Shown piece by piece: positions 19,110-28,188 of a stretch of DNA of 64,000 nt. The stretch is from Peptoniphilus raoultii (GTDB taxonomy: Bacteria > Bacillota > Clostridia > Tissierellales > Peptoniphilaceae). Under the pieces are notes generated by a model. That model saw nothing but the letters and a program-made list of their open reading frames with translations. It was not told where the DNA came from and ran no database searches. The position numbers and the translations under genes are program-made. Every line of letters begins with the position of its first letter. Position 1 is the first letter of the stretch. The stretch lies in contig NZ_FMWM01000002.1 in NCBI RefSeq assembly GCF_900099555.1, positions 1,175,629 to 1,239,628 on the forward strand. The letters are read 5' to 3'.

Positions 19110-19457
19110 TTATAGATTCTCTATGTGTTTTTTCACATCTGGTCCAACATAAACCGTATTATCATCAATTAAGATAGGTCTTTTGATTAACATAGGTTCT
19201 TCGGCAAGCATATTAAATTTTTCATCTTCTGACATATCCTTAAGCTTGTCCTTTAAATTATTTGCCTTATAAGGAGCACTACAAGTGTTAAAGAATTTTT
19301 TAACTTCAAGTCCACTTTCCTCTTGAAGTTTTTTTAGTTCATCCTTATTTAGGGTATCCTTATCAATTTCCCTATAATCAAATTCTAAATTTTTGTCATT
19401 CATTAATTTTTCCACTTTTTTACAAGTATTACAAGATTTATAGCCTACTAATTTCAT
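19110..19457 (-). CDS. ArsC/Spx family thioredoxin-fold protein
   Basis: A 115-residue protein with CNTCKK (about 9-14), the CxxC of Spx/YffB/ArsC-like proteins. KRPILID (about 92-98) is the conserved RP-L motif of the family. True arsenate reductases use CX5R; here the CxxC suggests a glutaredoxin-linked reductase or Spx-type regulator. The ATG overlaps the stop of the flavin reductase gene (ATGA), so they form an operon. An inverted repeat at about 19091-19112 lies downstream without a clear T-run. Confidence 0.8.
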   Translation of the reverse strand: MKLVGYKSCNTCKKVEKLMNDKNLEFDYREIDKDTLNKDELKKLQEESGLEVKKFFNTCSAPYKANNLKDKLKDMSEDEKFNMLAEEPMLIKRPILIDDNTVYVGPDVKKHIENL

Positions 19458-20023
19458 TTATTTCCTCCTAATTTTTTTCCGTCAGAAAATGCCTTTCCAA
19501 CTTTTTTACCTATTACATTGTAAGTTAGGTCAATGGAATTATAAGTTAAAAGTTCCATTTTTTCTACATCAATTTGCCCATTTTCATCTATATATTTTTC
19601 ATCGATAGAGACATTTATAATTTCACCAACTAAGTGCTCAGTGTCTTCATGGTAGGAAAATACCTTTAGTTCAAAAGTAATTGGTAGATTTGCAATAATA
19701 GGTGCATCTACAAATTCTGATTTTTCTATCTCAAAACTTGTAGCATCAAGCTTATTTGTAACTTTATTTCCTGATGTAAGGCCAACATAGTCACAGTCTT
19801 CTAAATGCTCTAAATTTGCAAGACCAATTGTAAAAGCCTTTCTTTTTAAAAGATTTTTAACAGTCTTGTGACCTGAACTTAAATATAGAGATATTCTATT
19901 TGATTCAGCCATTGAAACCCATGCAGCATTCATGGCATTTGGACTACCATCATCATTGTAAGTTCCAATAATTGCCACAGGCTCTGGTAGTAAATAAGAT
20001 TTAATTCCTAAATTTTTTCTCAT
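19454..20023 (-). CDS. Flavin reductase family protein
   Basis: About 189 residues of the FMN-binding flavin reductase-like (split-barrel) family. The typical pattern is AIIGTYNDDGSPNAMNAAWV near the N-terminus, then SSGHKTVKN and FTIGLANLEHL. Such proteins reduce or bind flavin using NAD(P)H, often in oxidative-stress responses. The frame extends upstream to 20074, but AGGAGGG sits right before the ATG at 20023, which I take as the start. It is coupled to the ArsC/Spx-like gene by a 4-bp overlap. Confidence 0.85.
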   Translation of the reverse strand: MRKNLGIKSYLLPEPVAIIGTYNDDGSPNAMNAAWVSMAESNRISLYLSSGHKTVKNLLKRKAFTIGLANLEHLEDCDYVGLTSGNKVTNKLDATSFEIEKSEFVDAPIIANLPITFELKVFSYHEDTEHLVGEIINVSIDEKYIDENGQIDVEKMELLTYNSIDLTYNVIGKKVGKAFSDGKKLGGNK

Positions 20024-20207
20024 AATTCCCTCCTCGCTTTCTATTTTTACCCCTTTGTTTTTTATTTTATACAATAAATTTCAATAAAATTGGGCATAAG
20101 ATAAAAAGAATTACCACTTATAGTTAAATATAAACCGCTTGTAGGAATTTTGTAGCATAGAATTTTTAAAATTATATAATTTATGTAAGATAAGTTAAGG
20201 AGGAAGT

Positions 20208-20648
20208 ATGAAAGTAGAAGTTATTATAGATGAAGAATATAAGGAAACAATAATAAAAATTTTTGCCAACTCCTATAGCAAGGATATAGAAAATTTAGAA
20301 AAATCTTTAAATTCAATAAATAATAATATCTTTATAGGCTTTGATGACGAGGATGTATATATTATTGCCGTTAAGGATATTGTGAGATTTTATACTGAAA
20401 ATAATGATATTATTATTGAAGATCTTAAAAAATCATATAAATCTCGTCTTAGACTCTACGAAATTTATAGTCGCCTTGACAAGAGAAATTTCATTCAAAT
20501 TTCAAGGTCTGAAATAATAAATATCTCCTTTATAAAAAAACTGGACTTATCTTTTAAGGGAACCATTGCTGTGGAATTAAAGAATGGAGAAACGACTTAT
20601 GTTTCCAGAAGAAATTTAAAAGAATTTAAAAATTTATTGGGTTTTTAG
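20208..20648 (+). CDS. LytTR DNA-binding domain transcriptional regulator
   Basis: A 146-residue regulator without a receiver domain. The C-terminal 95 residues form a LytTR domain: RLYEIYSRLDKRNFIQISRSEIINISFIKK and a final TYVSRRNLKEFKN match the beta-beta-alpha-beta pattern (quoted in parts). Together with the DUF3021 membrane protein 9 bp downstream it forms the common LytTR-DUF3021 pair, in which the membrane partner often restrains the regulator. AAGGAGGAAGT precedes the ATG. A divergent promoter region separates it from the flavin reductase gene. Confidence 0.87.
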   Translation: MKVEVIIDEEYKETIIKIFANSYSKDIENLEKSLNSINNNIFIGFDDEDVYIIAVKDIVRFYTENNDIIIEDLKKSYKSRLRLYEIYSRLDKRNFIQISRSEIINISFIKKLDLSFKGTIAVELKNGETTYVSRRNLKEFKNLLGF

Positions 20649-20657
20649 GAGGTAATT

Positions 20658-21092
20658 ATGAAAATTTTAAAAAATTTGTTAATTAGTTTTTTAATTGGAG
20701 TTGGAATTGGATCCCTTGTTGAGCTTTCAATTTCATATCTTTTAGGAGAAATTATTGTTGGAGTTCCTAATTTTTTTGAAGGTCAGTCAAATCTTGTAAA
20801 TGCAAGGGCTATCGAGCTTGTGCTATATGGAGGTTTTGGGCTTGTTGGGGCCTTAGGAAGAATCTTATATGATATTGACAAGTTTTCACTTTTAGCTGCA
20901 ACTTCTCTGCATTTACTTTTACTATTAATCTATTATTCCTTTGTAGGTTTTTATTTATGCTGGTTCTCAAACTTTAAAGAATTATTTTTTAGTAATCTAT
21001 TGTTTATTTTAATTTTTTTAGTTATATGGTCTGGATTTTACTTTTATAATAAGAGAAGAATTGAAAAAATTAATAAAGATATTTTAAATTAG
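20658..21092 (+). CDS. DUF3021 family membrane protein
   Basis: A 144-residue protein with four predicted membrane helices (about 7-30, 50-70, 78-100, 108-130) and a basic C-terminal tail. Size, topology and position directly after a LytTR gene fit the DUF3021 family. It probably modulates the LytTR regulator at the membrane. GGAGGTAATT precedes the ATG. It is followed by a hairpin that mainly serves a transcript from the other strand. Confidence 0.8.
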   Translation: MKILKNLLISFLIGVGIGSLVELSISYLLGEIIVGVPNFFEGQSNLVNARAIELVLYGGFGLVGALGRILYDIDKFSLLAATSLHLLLLLIYYSFVGFYLCWFSNFKELFFSNLLFILIFLVIWSGFYFYNKRRIEKINKDILN

Positions 21093-21146
21093 AAAGACAA
21101 GGATTTACTCCAACCCTTTTAATTTTCAAAATTAGAAATTTAATGT

Positions 21147-21279
21147 AAAAAAAAGACCTCTAAGAATTTTTTCCTAGGGGCCAAAATTTATTATTTTATT
21201 TTACTGGGTCAACTGCAGATTGAGGGACATAGCATGTACATGTTGTTTAATACAAGGCGATTAAGTTCTTTTTTGTTGC
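21147..21279 (-). ncRNA. Candidate small RNA (or decayed 28-codon gene) with own promoter and terminator
   Basis: On the minus strand an extended -10 (TGCTATAGT, TATAGT at 21285-21290) is followed by about 133 nt ending in a strong hairpin (21155-21166 with 21171-21182) and eight T (21147-21154). No gene is otherwise assigned here. One frame (21282 to 21196) reads MATKKNLIALY, a TAA stop, then TTCTCYVPQSAVDPVK and TAA. So it could be a short peptide gene with one nonsense mutation. No ribosome site precedes that ATG and it would lie at the transcription start, which favours a non-coding RNA. I do not recognise the RNA family. Confidence 0.35.
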
Positions 21280-21340
21280 CATTAACTATAGCATAATTTT
21301 TGTCAATTGGGAAAATATATAATTTATCAAGGAGTTTCAA

Positions 21341-22144
21341 AAGAAACACGCAACAGTAGATATTGGTTCAAACACCATTAGGTTTATAATTTTTGAAGTT
21401 ATTAATAATGATTTTAAGAAAATCTTAAATAAAAAATATACAGCAGGCTTAATTAATTATGTGGAATTTAAAAAGTTATCAGATAAGGCTGTAAAAAAAT
21501 TAATTGAAATCCTTTAAAGTATTAAGCTTATTTGTGATGAAGTGCTCGTAGAAAGTTTTAATGCTTTTGCCACAGCTTCCCTAAGAAATATTAATAATTC
21601 TAAGGAAATTATAAGGAAGGTTAAGTATGAGTGCAAAATAGTGATTGACCTTCTGTACCAAGAAGATGAAGCAAAAATTGGGAATATTGGTATTCTTCAC
21701 AATACAAAAGTCAATGAGGGCATAAGTATGGATATTGGTGGAGCTTCATCAGTAATAATTCCCAAGAAAAAAGAATTTATCCCAATTACAAATCATATAA
21801 TTAAGTAGATTTCCAACAAAAAATTTAAGGATTCCTATGACACTTTAATTGGCATTGGAGGAACAATTCGTGCAACTGGCAAAATTATATCTGAACTTTG
21901 TGATAAGGATAAAAATGAATTTGATACTTATGATTTAAAAGTTTTATTAAATAATTTTAAACATAAGGATTTAGAAACTATTAGAACAGTAATAAAAGTA
22001 AATCCAAACAAAATTCATACCATAGTTCCTGGAATTTTAATTTTAAAAACTGTTTGTCAGCACTTAAATATTTAGAAAATAATTGTTTCAGAAGAAGGTT
22101 TAAGAGAAGGATATTTAATTTTTAAAGTTTTAAGAGGCGGATAA
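21341..22144 (+). pseudogene. ppx: Exopolyphosphatase (Ppx/GppA) pseudogene
   Basis: The frame encodes an Ppx/GppA phosphatase: ATVDIGSNTIRFIIFEV at the start, MDIGGASSV in the middle and GIGGTIRATGKI, the actin-like ATPase motifs of the family. The start codon is AAG where ATG is expected, after a GGAG ribosome site. In-frame stops occur at 21515-21517, 21806-21808 and 22073-22075. All are single-base changes in an otherwise unshifted frame of about 267 codons. It overlaps the ppk remnant start (TAATG). Function is lost. Confidence 0.82.
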
Positions 22145-22662
22145 TGGATAAAAAAGTTTATTTTCAAAATCGTGAAATTTCGTGGTTAAGATTTAATGAA
22201 AGAGTTTGATTTGAAGTATGTGAAGAGAAAGTTCCTCTTTTAGAAAAGTTAAAATTCATAAGTATTTTTGTATTAAATTTAGTTGATTACATTTTAATGT
22301 AAGATATTCTATTAAATCTTGTTGAAAAAATCTTTAAGGACTATGAAGTTTTAAATAAATCTGTCTTTAAGGTAACCGGAAATTTTGACTTTAAAGATGA
22401 TAGAGATACCCAAGAAGAATTTGAAGACTATCAAGAATATATGAAGACTATTCTAAAAAAGAGAAAAAGACTTGAAGCCGTAAGGCCAGTTTGTCAAGAA
22501 GGAATTCCTGAGGCCTCTTTTAATTTCATTTTAGATCAAATTAATCTTGAAAAAAAGGTGGCCTTTAAAATAACATCACCCCTAAATATGAACTATGTCT
22601 TTGGAATGATTGATGAAGTTCCTATGGCCATTAAAAAGATCTTCTCTAGTAAAATTTTTTAA
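22144..22662 (+). pseudogene. ppk1: Polyphosphate kinase pseudogene, internally deleted and 3'-truncated
   Basis: The N-terminus reads FQNREISWLRFNERV, a diagnostic PPK1 motif, then a TGA stop and CEEKVPLLEKLKFISIF. A second stop follows near 22302. After that the frame jumps to VFKVTGNFDF and KKRKRLEAVRPVC, which belong to the central domain, so a segment is deleted. The catalytic histidine half is missing; the sequence runs into a phosphoesterase fragment on the other strand near 22655. About 170 of roughly 700 codons remain. It forms a former ppx-ppk operon. Confidence 0.8.
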
Positions 22663-23015
22663 ATTCATATAGTTTTTCATATATTTCTTTAGTTTTTCAT
22701 CTTCTCTAAAGGCAAGCTGAGTATTTTTATCTACCTTTTCAAAATTTTCTATATAATAATTCAAAATCGACCTTTCAGAATCATGATTTCCAAAAGTCAT
22801 AGCATAGGGAATTTTAAAAGAATCCATAAGTTTAACAAAATTTTTAAATACTTCAAGAGCCTGTGTTGAAGCAGAACATATTACATCACCAGTAAAGGCT
22901 ATAAGGGCAGGTTCATTTTTTTCAATTAGTTTTTTTACTAGCTTTACAGTTTTTAAATCATTTTTTTATAGGGAAAAGTTCCTAAGTGTAAATCCGTTAC
23001 TTGTAAAATTTTCAA
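22655..23015 (-). pseudogene. Metallophosphoesterase pseudogene (N-terminal part)
   Basis: From a TTG start with AGGTGAT upstream, the minus strand reads KILQVTDLHLG, then a one-base frameshift in an A-run, then ALIAFTGDVICSAS and YAMTFGNHDSERS. These are the D-x-H, GD and GNHD metal motifs of calcineurin-like phosphoesterases. The C-terminal part, including the last histidines, is replaced by the ppk remnant near 22655. The junction marks a deletion that removed the ends of two convergent genes. Confidence 0.75.
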
Positions 23016-23234
23016 ATTATCACCTTTATATAAATTTGAGATAAATTTTATCCCAATAAATTATTTTATTTGATAAAAGTAAATTTTTTTCTTAATTTGT
23101 AAGATACGTGCAAAATTTTAATAAAAATTATAAAAAAAATTTTATTATAGTGAATAGATTCCACAATATAAAATATCCCTTTTGTTTTATAAAATTAAAT
23201 GATATACTATAATTAAAATAAGAGGAGCGATTAT

Positions 23235-24830
23235 ATGAATTTATTATTAATTACACTTATTCTAATTCTCGCCCTAGTTGCCATAAAATTATCGTCAAAA
23301 TCAGGCCTTCCTGCACTACTTTTATTTATTATATTAGGACTAATATTTTCAAGGCTAGGAATAGAATTTAATAATTTTCAAATAGCAGATAATATTGCTT
23401 CCATTTCCCTAATGGTAATAATGTTTTATGGTGGATTTGGTACAAATTGGTCTATGGGAAAACACGTTGCCAAAGAAGCAATGATATTATCTTCCCTTGG
23501 TGTGTTTTTAACGGCTATTCTAACTGGTATTTTTTCCTATTTTATTTTAAGGTTTCCTCTTTTAGAATCAATGCTATTAGGTTCTGTTGTTTCATCAACT
23601 GACTATGCATCAGTATCTAATATATTAGTTTCAAAAAATCTAAATTTAAAATATGGTACTGCTTCCCTTCTTGAAATAGAATCTGGATCAAACGACCCCA
23701 CTGCCTATACAATGACTATGGTATTTTTATCTTTAATTTTAGGGAAAGATGTAAATGTATTTTTATTAATTTTCAAACAAGTTTTCGTTGGCATTTTAGT
23801 AGGATTTTTAGTAGGAATAATTGTAATAAAATTAATAAAACTTCTTAATTTTAATGAAGACGGACTTTTTGCAGTTTTTATTGCATCCATTATGTTTGGA
23901 ACTTATGGACTTGCAGATGCCTTTGGAGGAAATGGCTATCTTGCCCTATATTTAATGGGAATTTATATTGGAAATTTTGAATATCCTGGCAAAAGGGATG
24001 TTGTTTTTTTCTATGATGGAGTTACTAGCATTGTTCAAATTGCCCTATTCTTTTTATTAGGTCTTCTTGCAGATTTTTCCCTACTTATAAAAGCCCTTCC
24101 CATTGGACTTATTTTAATGCTGTTTATGTTTTTTATAGCAAGACCCCTAACAGTTTTTTGTATAATGAAGCCCTTTAAATTAAAAAATAATCAAATGACC
24201 TTAATTTCAATTGCAGGCATAAGAGGTGCAGCAGCAATCGCCTTTGCCATAATGGCAGTAAATTCAGGAGCAAATTTTTCCATAAATCTATTTTCAATAG
24301 TATTTGTAATTTGCCTATTTTCATCCTTAATTCAAGGGGTTTTAATGCCTATATCAACAAAGGCTCTAAATATGTTTGAAGAAAATGACACAGTCTTAAG
24401 AACTTTTAACTATTATCAGGACAAGTCTGGTCTTGGATTTTTGAAAACAAAAATTATAGAAAATTCTAAATGGGCAAATAAAAAGATAAAAGACATAGAA
24501 ATTGCTTTTAATATAATAGTTGCAAAAATTGAAAGAAGAGGAAGGACAATTGTCCCTCGTGGCAACACACTAATAGAAGTGGGAGATGACATTGTTTTAG
24601 GTGGTCAGGCTTATTTTGACTCATCAGGAAAAGAATTAATAGAAATAAAACTTTCAGGTAATCATGAATGGATTAATAAGGAAATTAAAGATATAAAAGT
24701 TGATCCAAATGAATTAATAATAATGCTACAAAAACCTACAGGACAAATAGTCGTACCAAGTGGCGATACAAAATTAGAAGAAAATGACAGAATAGTAATT
24801 TTAAATGCAGACAAGACTATTAAAAAATAA
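23235..24830 (+). CDS. Potassium/proton antiporter, CPA1 family with C-terminal TrkA-C-like domain
   Basis: A 531-residue NhaP2/CvrA-like antiporter. About twelve membrane helices occupy residues 1-375. The ion-site region SVVSSTDYASVSNIL and LEIESGSNDPTAYT (about 115-160) contains the conserved SSTD and ND pairs of CPA1 exchangers. The C-terminal 150 residues hold RCK_C/TrkA-C-like repeats (IVAKIERRGRTIVPRGNT, LIIMLQKPTGQIVVPSGDT), thought to sense nucleotides or K+. It is intact amid pseudogenes, with an AGAGGAG site and a TATAAT-like element at 23208-23213 upstream. Confidence 0.9.
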   Translation: MNLLLITLILILALVAIKLSSKSGLPALLLFIILGLIFSRLGIEFNNFQIADNIASISLMVIMFYGGFGTNWSMGKHVAKEAMILSSLGVFLTAILTGIFSYFILRFPLLESMLLGSVVSSTDYASVSNILVSKNLNLKYGTASLLEIESGSNDPTAYTMTMVFLSLILGKDVNVFLLIFKQVFVGILVGFLVGIIVIKLIKLLNFNEDGLFAVFIASIMFGTYGLADAFGGNGYLALYLMGIYIGNFEYPGKRDVVFFYDGVTSIVQIALFFLLGLLADFSLLIKALPIGLILMLFMFFIARPLTVFCIMKPFKLKNNQMTLISIAGIRGAAAIAFAIMAVNSGANFSINLFSIVFVICLFSSLIQGVLMPISTKALNMFEENDTVLRTFNYYQDKSGLGFLKTKIIENSKWANKKIKDIEIAFNIIVAKIERRGRTIVPRGNTLIEVGDDIVLGGQAYFDSSGKELIEIKLSGNHEWINKEIKDIKVDPNELIIMLQKPTGQIVVPSGDTKLEENDRIVILNADKTIKK

Positions 24831-24858
24831 TTATGACCTACTTAATCATAATAAAAAT

Positions 24859-24890
24859 AATCCTTACTTATATTATGATAAATAAGGATT
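24859..24890 (-). terminator. Probable terminator between antiporter and pseudogene
   Basis: AATCCTTA (24859-24866) pairs with TAAGGATT (24883-24890). A T-rich tract follows on the minus strand. It could close both convergent genes. Confidence 0.45.
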
Positions 24891-25335
24891 TATAGATTCT
24901 GATAATCTGCTGTGTAAATTAAATATTGTTTTTTTCTATTAAAGGATTCTGCCTTAATTCTGTTAAATTATTTTTCCAATATATATCCATCCTTGGATTT
25001 TATGTCGTTCATGTAAATTCTTCTGTATTTATAGAAACTACATCTTTCTATAAAACATCTCCAAATTTAAAGGGAGAAAAATTATCATAAAAATATTTTT
25101 CATCTAAAATAAAGGCTATATCTTTTTTAAAGACTTTTCCAAAGTTTCTAAAAATATAAATTATCCAAAAAACTATATAAATAAAGGCCAGGGAATTTAC
25201 TAGAGTTTTTAGTGTGCCATCTTGCAAGTTTTCTTCTACAATAATAATAACAAGTGGCATAAATCCAAAAACAAACATTAAAATTGCCTTACTCAAATAA
25301 TATTCTTTAGAATAATATAATTTCAATTCTTTCAT
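24890..25335 (-). pseudogene. STM3941-like small membrane protein pseudogene
   Basis: The intact first 95 codons encode MKELKLYYSKEYYLSKA, two membrane helices and ILDEKYFYDNFSPFKFGDVL, a pattern I associate with STM3941-type proteins. A TAG then interrupts the frame. Further in-frame and shifted pieces (KDVVSINTEEF, NDIKSKDGYILEK, FNRIKAESFNRKKQYLIY) continue to a stop at 24890. At least one frameshift and two stops are needed to rebuild it. Function unknown. Confidence 0.6.
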
Positions 25336-25485
25336 ACTTTCCTCCTAAGATTATTATAGAGAAAAATTGTAAATTTATAATTTTCAAACATATAAGTTTT
25401 GTAAAGTAAATTTTATAATCCTTTAGCTGATTGTTTAGTTAACTTCTGATATAATAAAAGCAAGTATATAGAATGATGTGATTAT

Positions 25486-26712
25486 ATGCCCTTATCTTTA
25501 ATCTTTTGCAAAGATTTTCATAATAATGAAAGTAAAAATTATAGGGATTTAGGATTATTATTAGAAAATATTTATTATATAGAGGGAGCAAATTTACCAA
25601 ACTATATTTTAAGTGCTGATAATATTGCTCTTCCCCTATTAAAGAATAAGTCTTTAAGGGTTTTTGATTTTTTATCAAACCAAGAATATTATCTTATATT
25701 ATGGACTTAAATCCTGGCGAAAATTCCCTTTTAATTTTGCCTGAAAACTTTTATAATTCCTTTGCTAAACTTCTTTTAGGTTCTAATAAAAATGGCTTGG
25801 CTTTTAAAATTGATTTAAACGAAAATAATATAATTGATTTTCCATGGCAAATAAAATCAAAGGGTAGAATTCTTTTGCCTGATGGTCAATCTAATGACTG
25901 CTCTGCTAAAGATGACATTTTAAATATTTTAAAGCAAAAGCGGGAAACTCTTGAAAAAACTCTTCTTATTCTTTTCTAAAATGCCAATAATATAGAAGCT
26001 GTTCACAAGATTCGAGTTAATGCCAGAACTTTAAGATCTCTTCTTGATTTTTTAAGACCCTTTACTGATCAGGAAAAAAACAAGTTTTTAAGAGATTTTC
26101 TAAAAAAATTGGCTCTTAAGTTTTCAAGAATTAGGGAAGAAGATGTCTTGTTAAAACAGATTGAAGATTATCAAAAAGAAAACAATGATATCTTAAAAAA
26201 TTACTATCAAATTACGGATCTTATAAAAAGCTAAAGAAAAAAATGAAATGAACGAACTTTTAAGAGAGATGATTTTTGAAAATAGTCTGGCAATAATTCC
26301 AGAGCTTTCAGAAATTTTAAATAATTTAGACTTAAAAGAAGATTCCCTAGCTAATAAAATTAATGAGCGTTATTTTAATCAAATGATTGACTTCCAGCTG
26401 ACTGCAAACCATAATGACTATGAAAATATGATTGGAACTCATAATTTAAGAAAAACAGCTAAGAAGATGCACTGTGTTATGGAAAATTTTGGAGACTATA
26501 TCAATTCTCTTGATGACAATATTTCTAAAGATTTTAAGAATATACAGACAAAACTAGGAGACCTATGTGATGCTAAAACAAATCAGCTTATGCTTAAAGA
26601 GCTTCTAAATAAGAATTTCGCATGGGAAGAAGATTTAAATCATTTAATCACACTAAATGCCTATTGGGAAAATGAACTTATTAAAAAAATGAAAGAAGAA
26701 AAGAAATTTTAA
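25486..26712 (+). pseudogene. CHAD-domain protein pseudogene
   Basis: Four fragments in shifting frames make one protein of about 400 residues. The centre reads AVHKIRVNARTLRSLLDFL, the CHAD signature with conserved histidine and arginines. The C-terminal piece (MIGTHNLRKTAKKMHCV) is the second CHAD half. CHAD domains bind inorganic polyphosphate. A frameshift lies near 25700, a TAA at 25977-25979, and a TAA plus frameshift near 26230. The N-terminal 190 residues are not a clear CYTH domain. It shares a fate with the ppx and ppk remnants nearby. Confidence 0.75.
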
Positions 26713-26772
26713 TATAGCTAATTATAATTATTGCAATATTGGATTTCAGAAATCCTTCCCTTTACAAACAAA

Positions 26773-26806
26773 AAGCAGGTCTATTTTTTTTAGATCTGCT
26801 TCTTTT
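26773..26806. terminator. Bidirectional terminator
   Basis: AAGCAGGTCTA/TAGATCTGCTT stem (26773-26783 with 26791-26801). A-rich sequence lies to the left and T-rich sequence to the right. It lies between the CHAD remnant and the convergent small membrane gene. Confidence 0.7.
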
Positions 26807-27110
26807 AAAATTTTTTAATTTTTAGTCTATGAGAAAATAAAATGAAAGGCCCGAAAATAAAGGCAATTAAAAGATTTGTCTTTGGGCCAGCTATGCCCCA
26901 AAAACTGGAATTTTCGTTTCTTTCGCTAAAAATTTTTCCTGACCTTGGAAATAAAATATAAGAAAGAATAAAATATGTGGAAAAAATTAAAGCCAGATCC
27001 TTAAAGGGATTGACCTTAAAAAAATCTTTAGTAATAAAATAGTAAGCTAAAAGTGGTACTAAACCTACAATATAATATAGAATTTTTTCAAAAATACCTT
27101 GTTTACTCAT
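26805..27110 (-). CDS. Small membrane protein of unknown function
   Basis: A 101-residue protein with three hydrophobic segments (about 10-27, 36-55, 77-95) and a basic end (RLKIKKF). I do not recognise the family. GGGGTTATT lies before the ATG. It starts 13 bp after the C39-like gene, so the two are likely co-transcribed. The hydrophobic helices could serve as a membrane partner, but no function can be assigned. Confidence 0.6.
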   Translation of the reverse strand: MSKQGIFEKILYYIVGLVPLLAYYFITKDFFKVNPFKDLALIFSTYFILSYILFPRSGKIFSERNENSSFWGIAGPKTNLLIAFIFGPFILFSHRLKIKKF

Positions 27111-27123
27111 AATAACCCCTTAA

Positions 27124-27717
27124 TTATTTTATAAAATAGCTTGCTGCTGAAAGCCATTCCCTTCCCCTTTGGATTTTATAAAACTTGTCAATGTTATTAT
27201 TCCATCCATCGATAATTCTTAAATATTCAGCACCATCAACGTAAATTCTATAGCCAAGACAAATTATCCAGTGCCAATTCATTAGACCCTTTTCCAAAAG
27301 AATTGCAACAATAATATTCTTTTCAATTTCCTTTTTTAAATCTTTAAAACTATAAAGGTCCTTAGTCTTAATTATAATTCCAAATTTTTTAAAATATTTT
27401 TTCAAAGCTTCTGAAATTGACATAATTGGCCCGTTTCCTAGTATATCATATACTTCTGCAAAAATTTCTGTACTATTTAAAGTATATGCAAAATCCTCTC
27501 CTAGGCCTTCTTTGTAATAAAGGAAAATATTACTTGCTACCGTAGCTCCGCACTGATTTATAGCAAAATCTTTTGAATCTCCAGTCCTTATCCAAGATAT
27601 TTTTTCAGCAACTTTTATGGTTTTTGACGTATAAGATGTTTTAGGCATATTTTTTATATCAATAAATTTAAAATCGTCCTTATGATTTACGATTTTATGA
27701 TTACTTTTAAAATACAC
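27124..27717 (-). CDS. C39-like (papain-fold) cysteine peptidase family protein
   Basis: A 197-residue protein with a QCGATVASN motif (about 54-62), the catalytic Q-C pair of C39-like peptidases. The matching histidine is in NWHWIICLGY (about 145-154) and aspartate/asparagine in IIDGWNN. It lacks an ABC or membrane region, so it is not a bacteriocin exporter. No signal peptide is visible. The start is a GTG without an obvious ribosome site and an in-frame stop lies just upstream, so the 5' end may be decayed. Substrate unknown. Confidence 0.65.
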   Translation of the reverse strand: MYFKSNHKIVNHKDDFKFIDIKNMPKTSYTSKTIKVAEKISWIRTGDSKDFAINQCGATVASNIFLYYKEGLGEDFAYTLNSTEIFAEVYDILGNGPIMSISEALKKYFKKFGIIIKTKDLYSFKDLKKEIEKNIIVAILLEKGLMNWHWIICLGYRIYVDGAEYLRIIDGWNNNIDKFYKIQRGREWLSAASYFIK

Positions 27718-27886
27718 TTAATTATTCACATAACTTTAATTGCATTTTATCTCATTATATCATGAAGATTTTTTTCCCTTTCATTATTTTTGGAAATATA
27801 AATATAACTTTTTACGGAAAAACTTTATTTGAATACTAAATTTTATTGGTAAAAATGTACTATAATATTTATAAGAGGAGGTACTT

Positions 27887-28124
27887 ATGAAATTAGAAAA
27901 TAAAGTTGCAATTATTACTGGTGCTTCTTCAGGTTTTGATAAGGCTACTGCCCTATTATTTTATTAAGAAGGAGCAAAAATTGTATTAGTTGCTAGAAAA
28001 GAATATCAATTAAAAGAAGCTTGTAAAAGAAATTGAAGATAAGGGCGGAAAGGCAATCTCTGACGATTCTTATTACTTAACAGGTGTTGATCTTCCTGTT
28101 GATGGCGGTTGGACAATGGCTTAA
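27887..28124 (+). pseudogene. Short-chain dehydrogenase/reductase pseudogene, internally deleted
   Basis: After a perfect AGAGGAGG ribosome site the frame reads KLENKVAIITGASSGFDKATALL, the NAD(P)-binding Rossmann start of an SDR (quoted in part). A TAA stop follows, then VLVARKE in frame. The end reads TGVDLPVDGGWTMA, the typical SDR C-terminus. Only about 238 bp of an expected 740 bp remain, so the catalytic Tyr-Lys region is deleted. A canonical terminator still follows. Confidence 0.78.
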
Positions 28125-28132
28125 AATTCATT

Positions 28133-28158
28133 CCCTCCATTTTGGAGGGTTTTTTATT
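28133..28158 (+). terminator. Rho-independent terminator after SDR remnant
   Basis: CCCTCC (28133-28138) pairs with GGAGGG (28144-28149), followed by TTTTTTATTT. It persists although the gene is dead. Confidence 0.8.
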
Positions 28159-28188
28159 TAACAAATTAAAAAGGATTTCTATATAAAA

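Noticed and set aside
19091..19112. Terminator downstream of the ArsC/Spx-like gene
   Set aside because: The inverted repeat is clear but no T-run follows on the minus strand, so I left it out of the feature list.
21196..21282. Functional lanthipeptide or autoinducer peptide gene
   Set aside because: An in-frame TAA after 11 codons, no ribosome site and no modification or export genes nearby. Kept only as a candidate RNA or dead peptide.
21341..22662. ppx and ppk breaks as programmed frameshifts or readthrough
   Set aside because: There are many stops, a lost start codon and a large deletion, with no slippery-site or pseudoknot pattern.
27124..27717. Bacteriocin ABC exporter peptidase domain
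   Set aside because: No membrane or ATPase region follows and no double-glycine precursor was seen.
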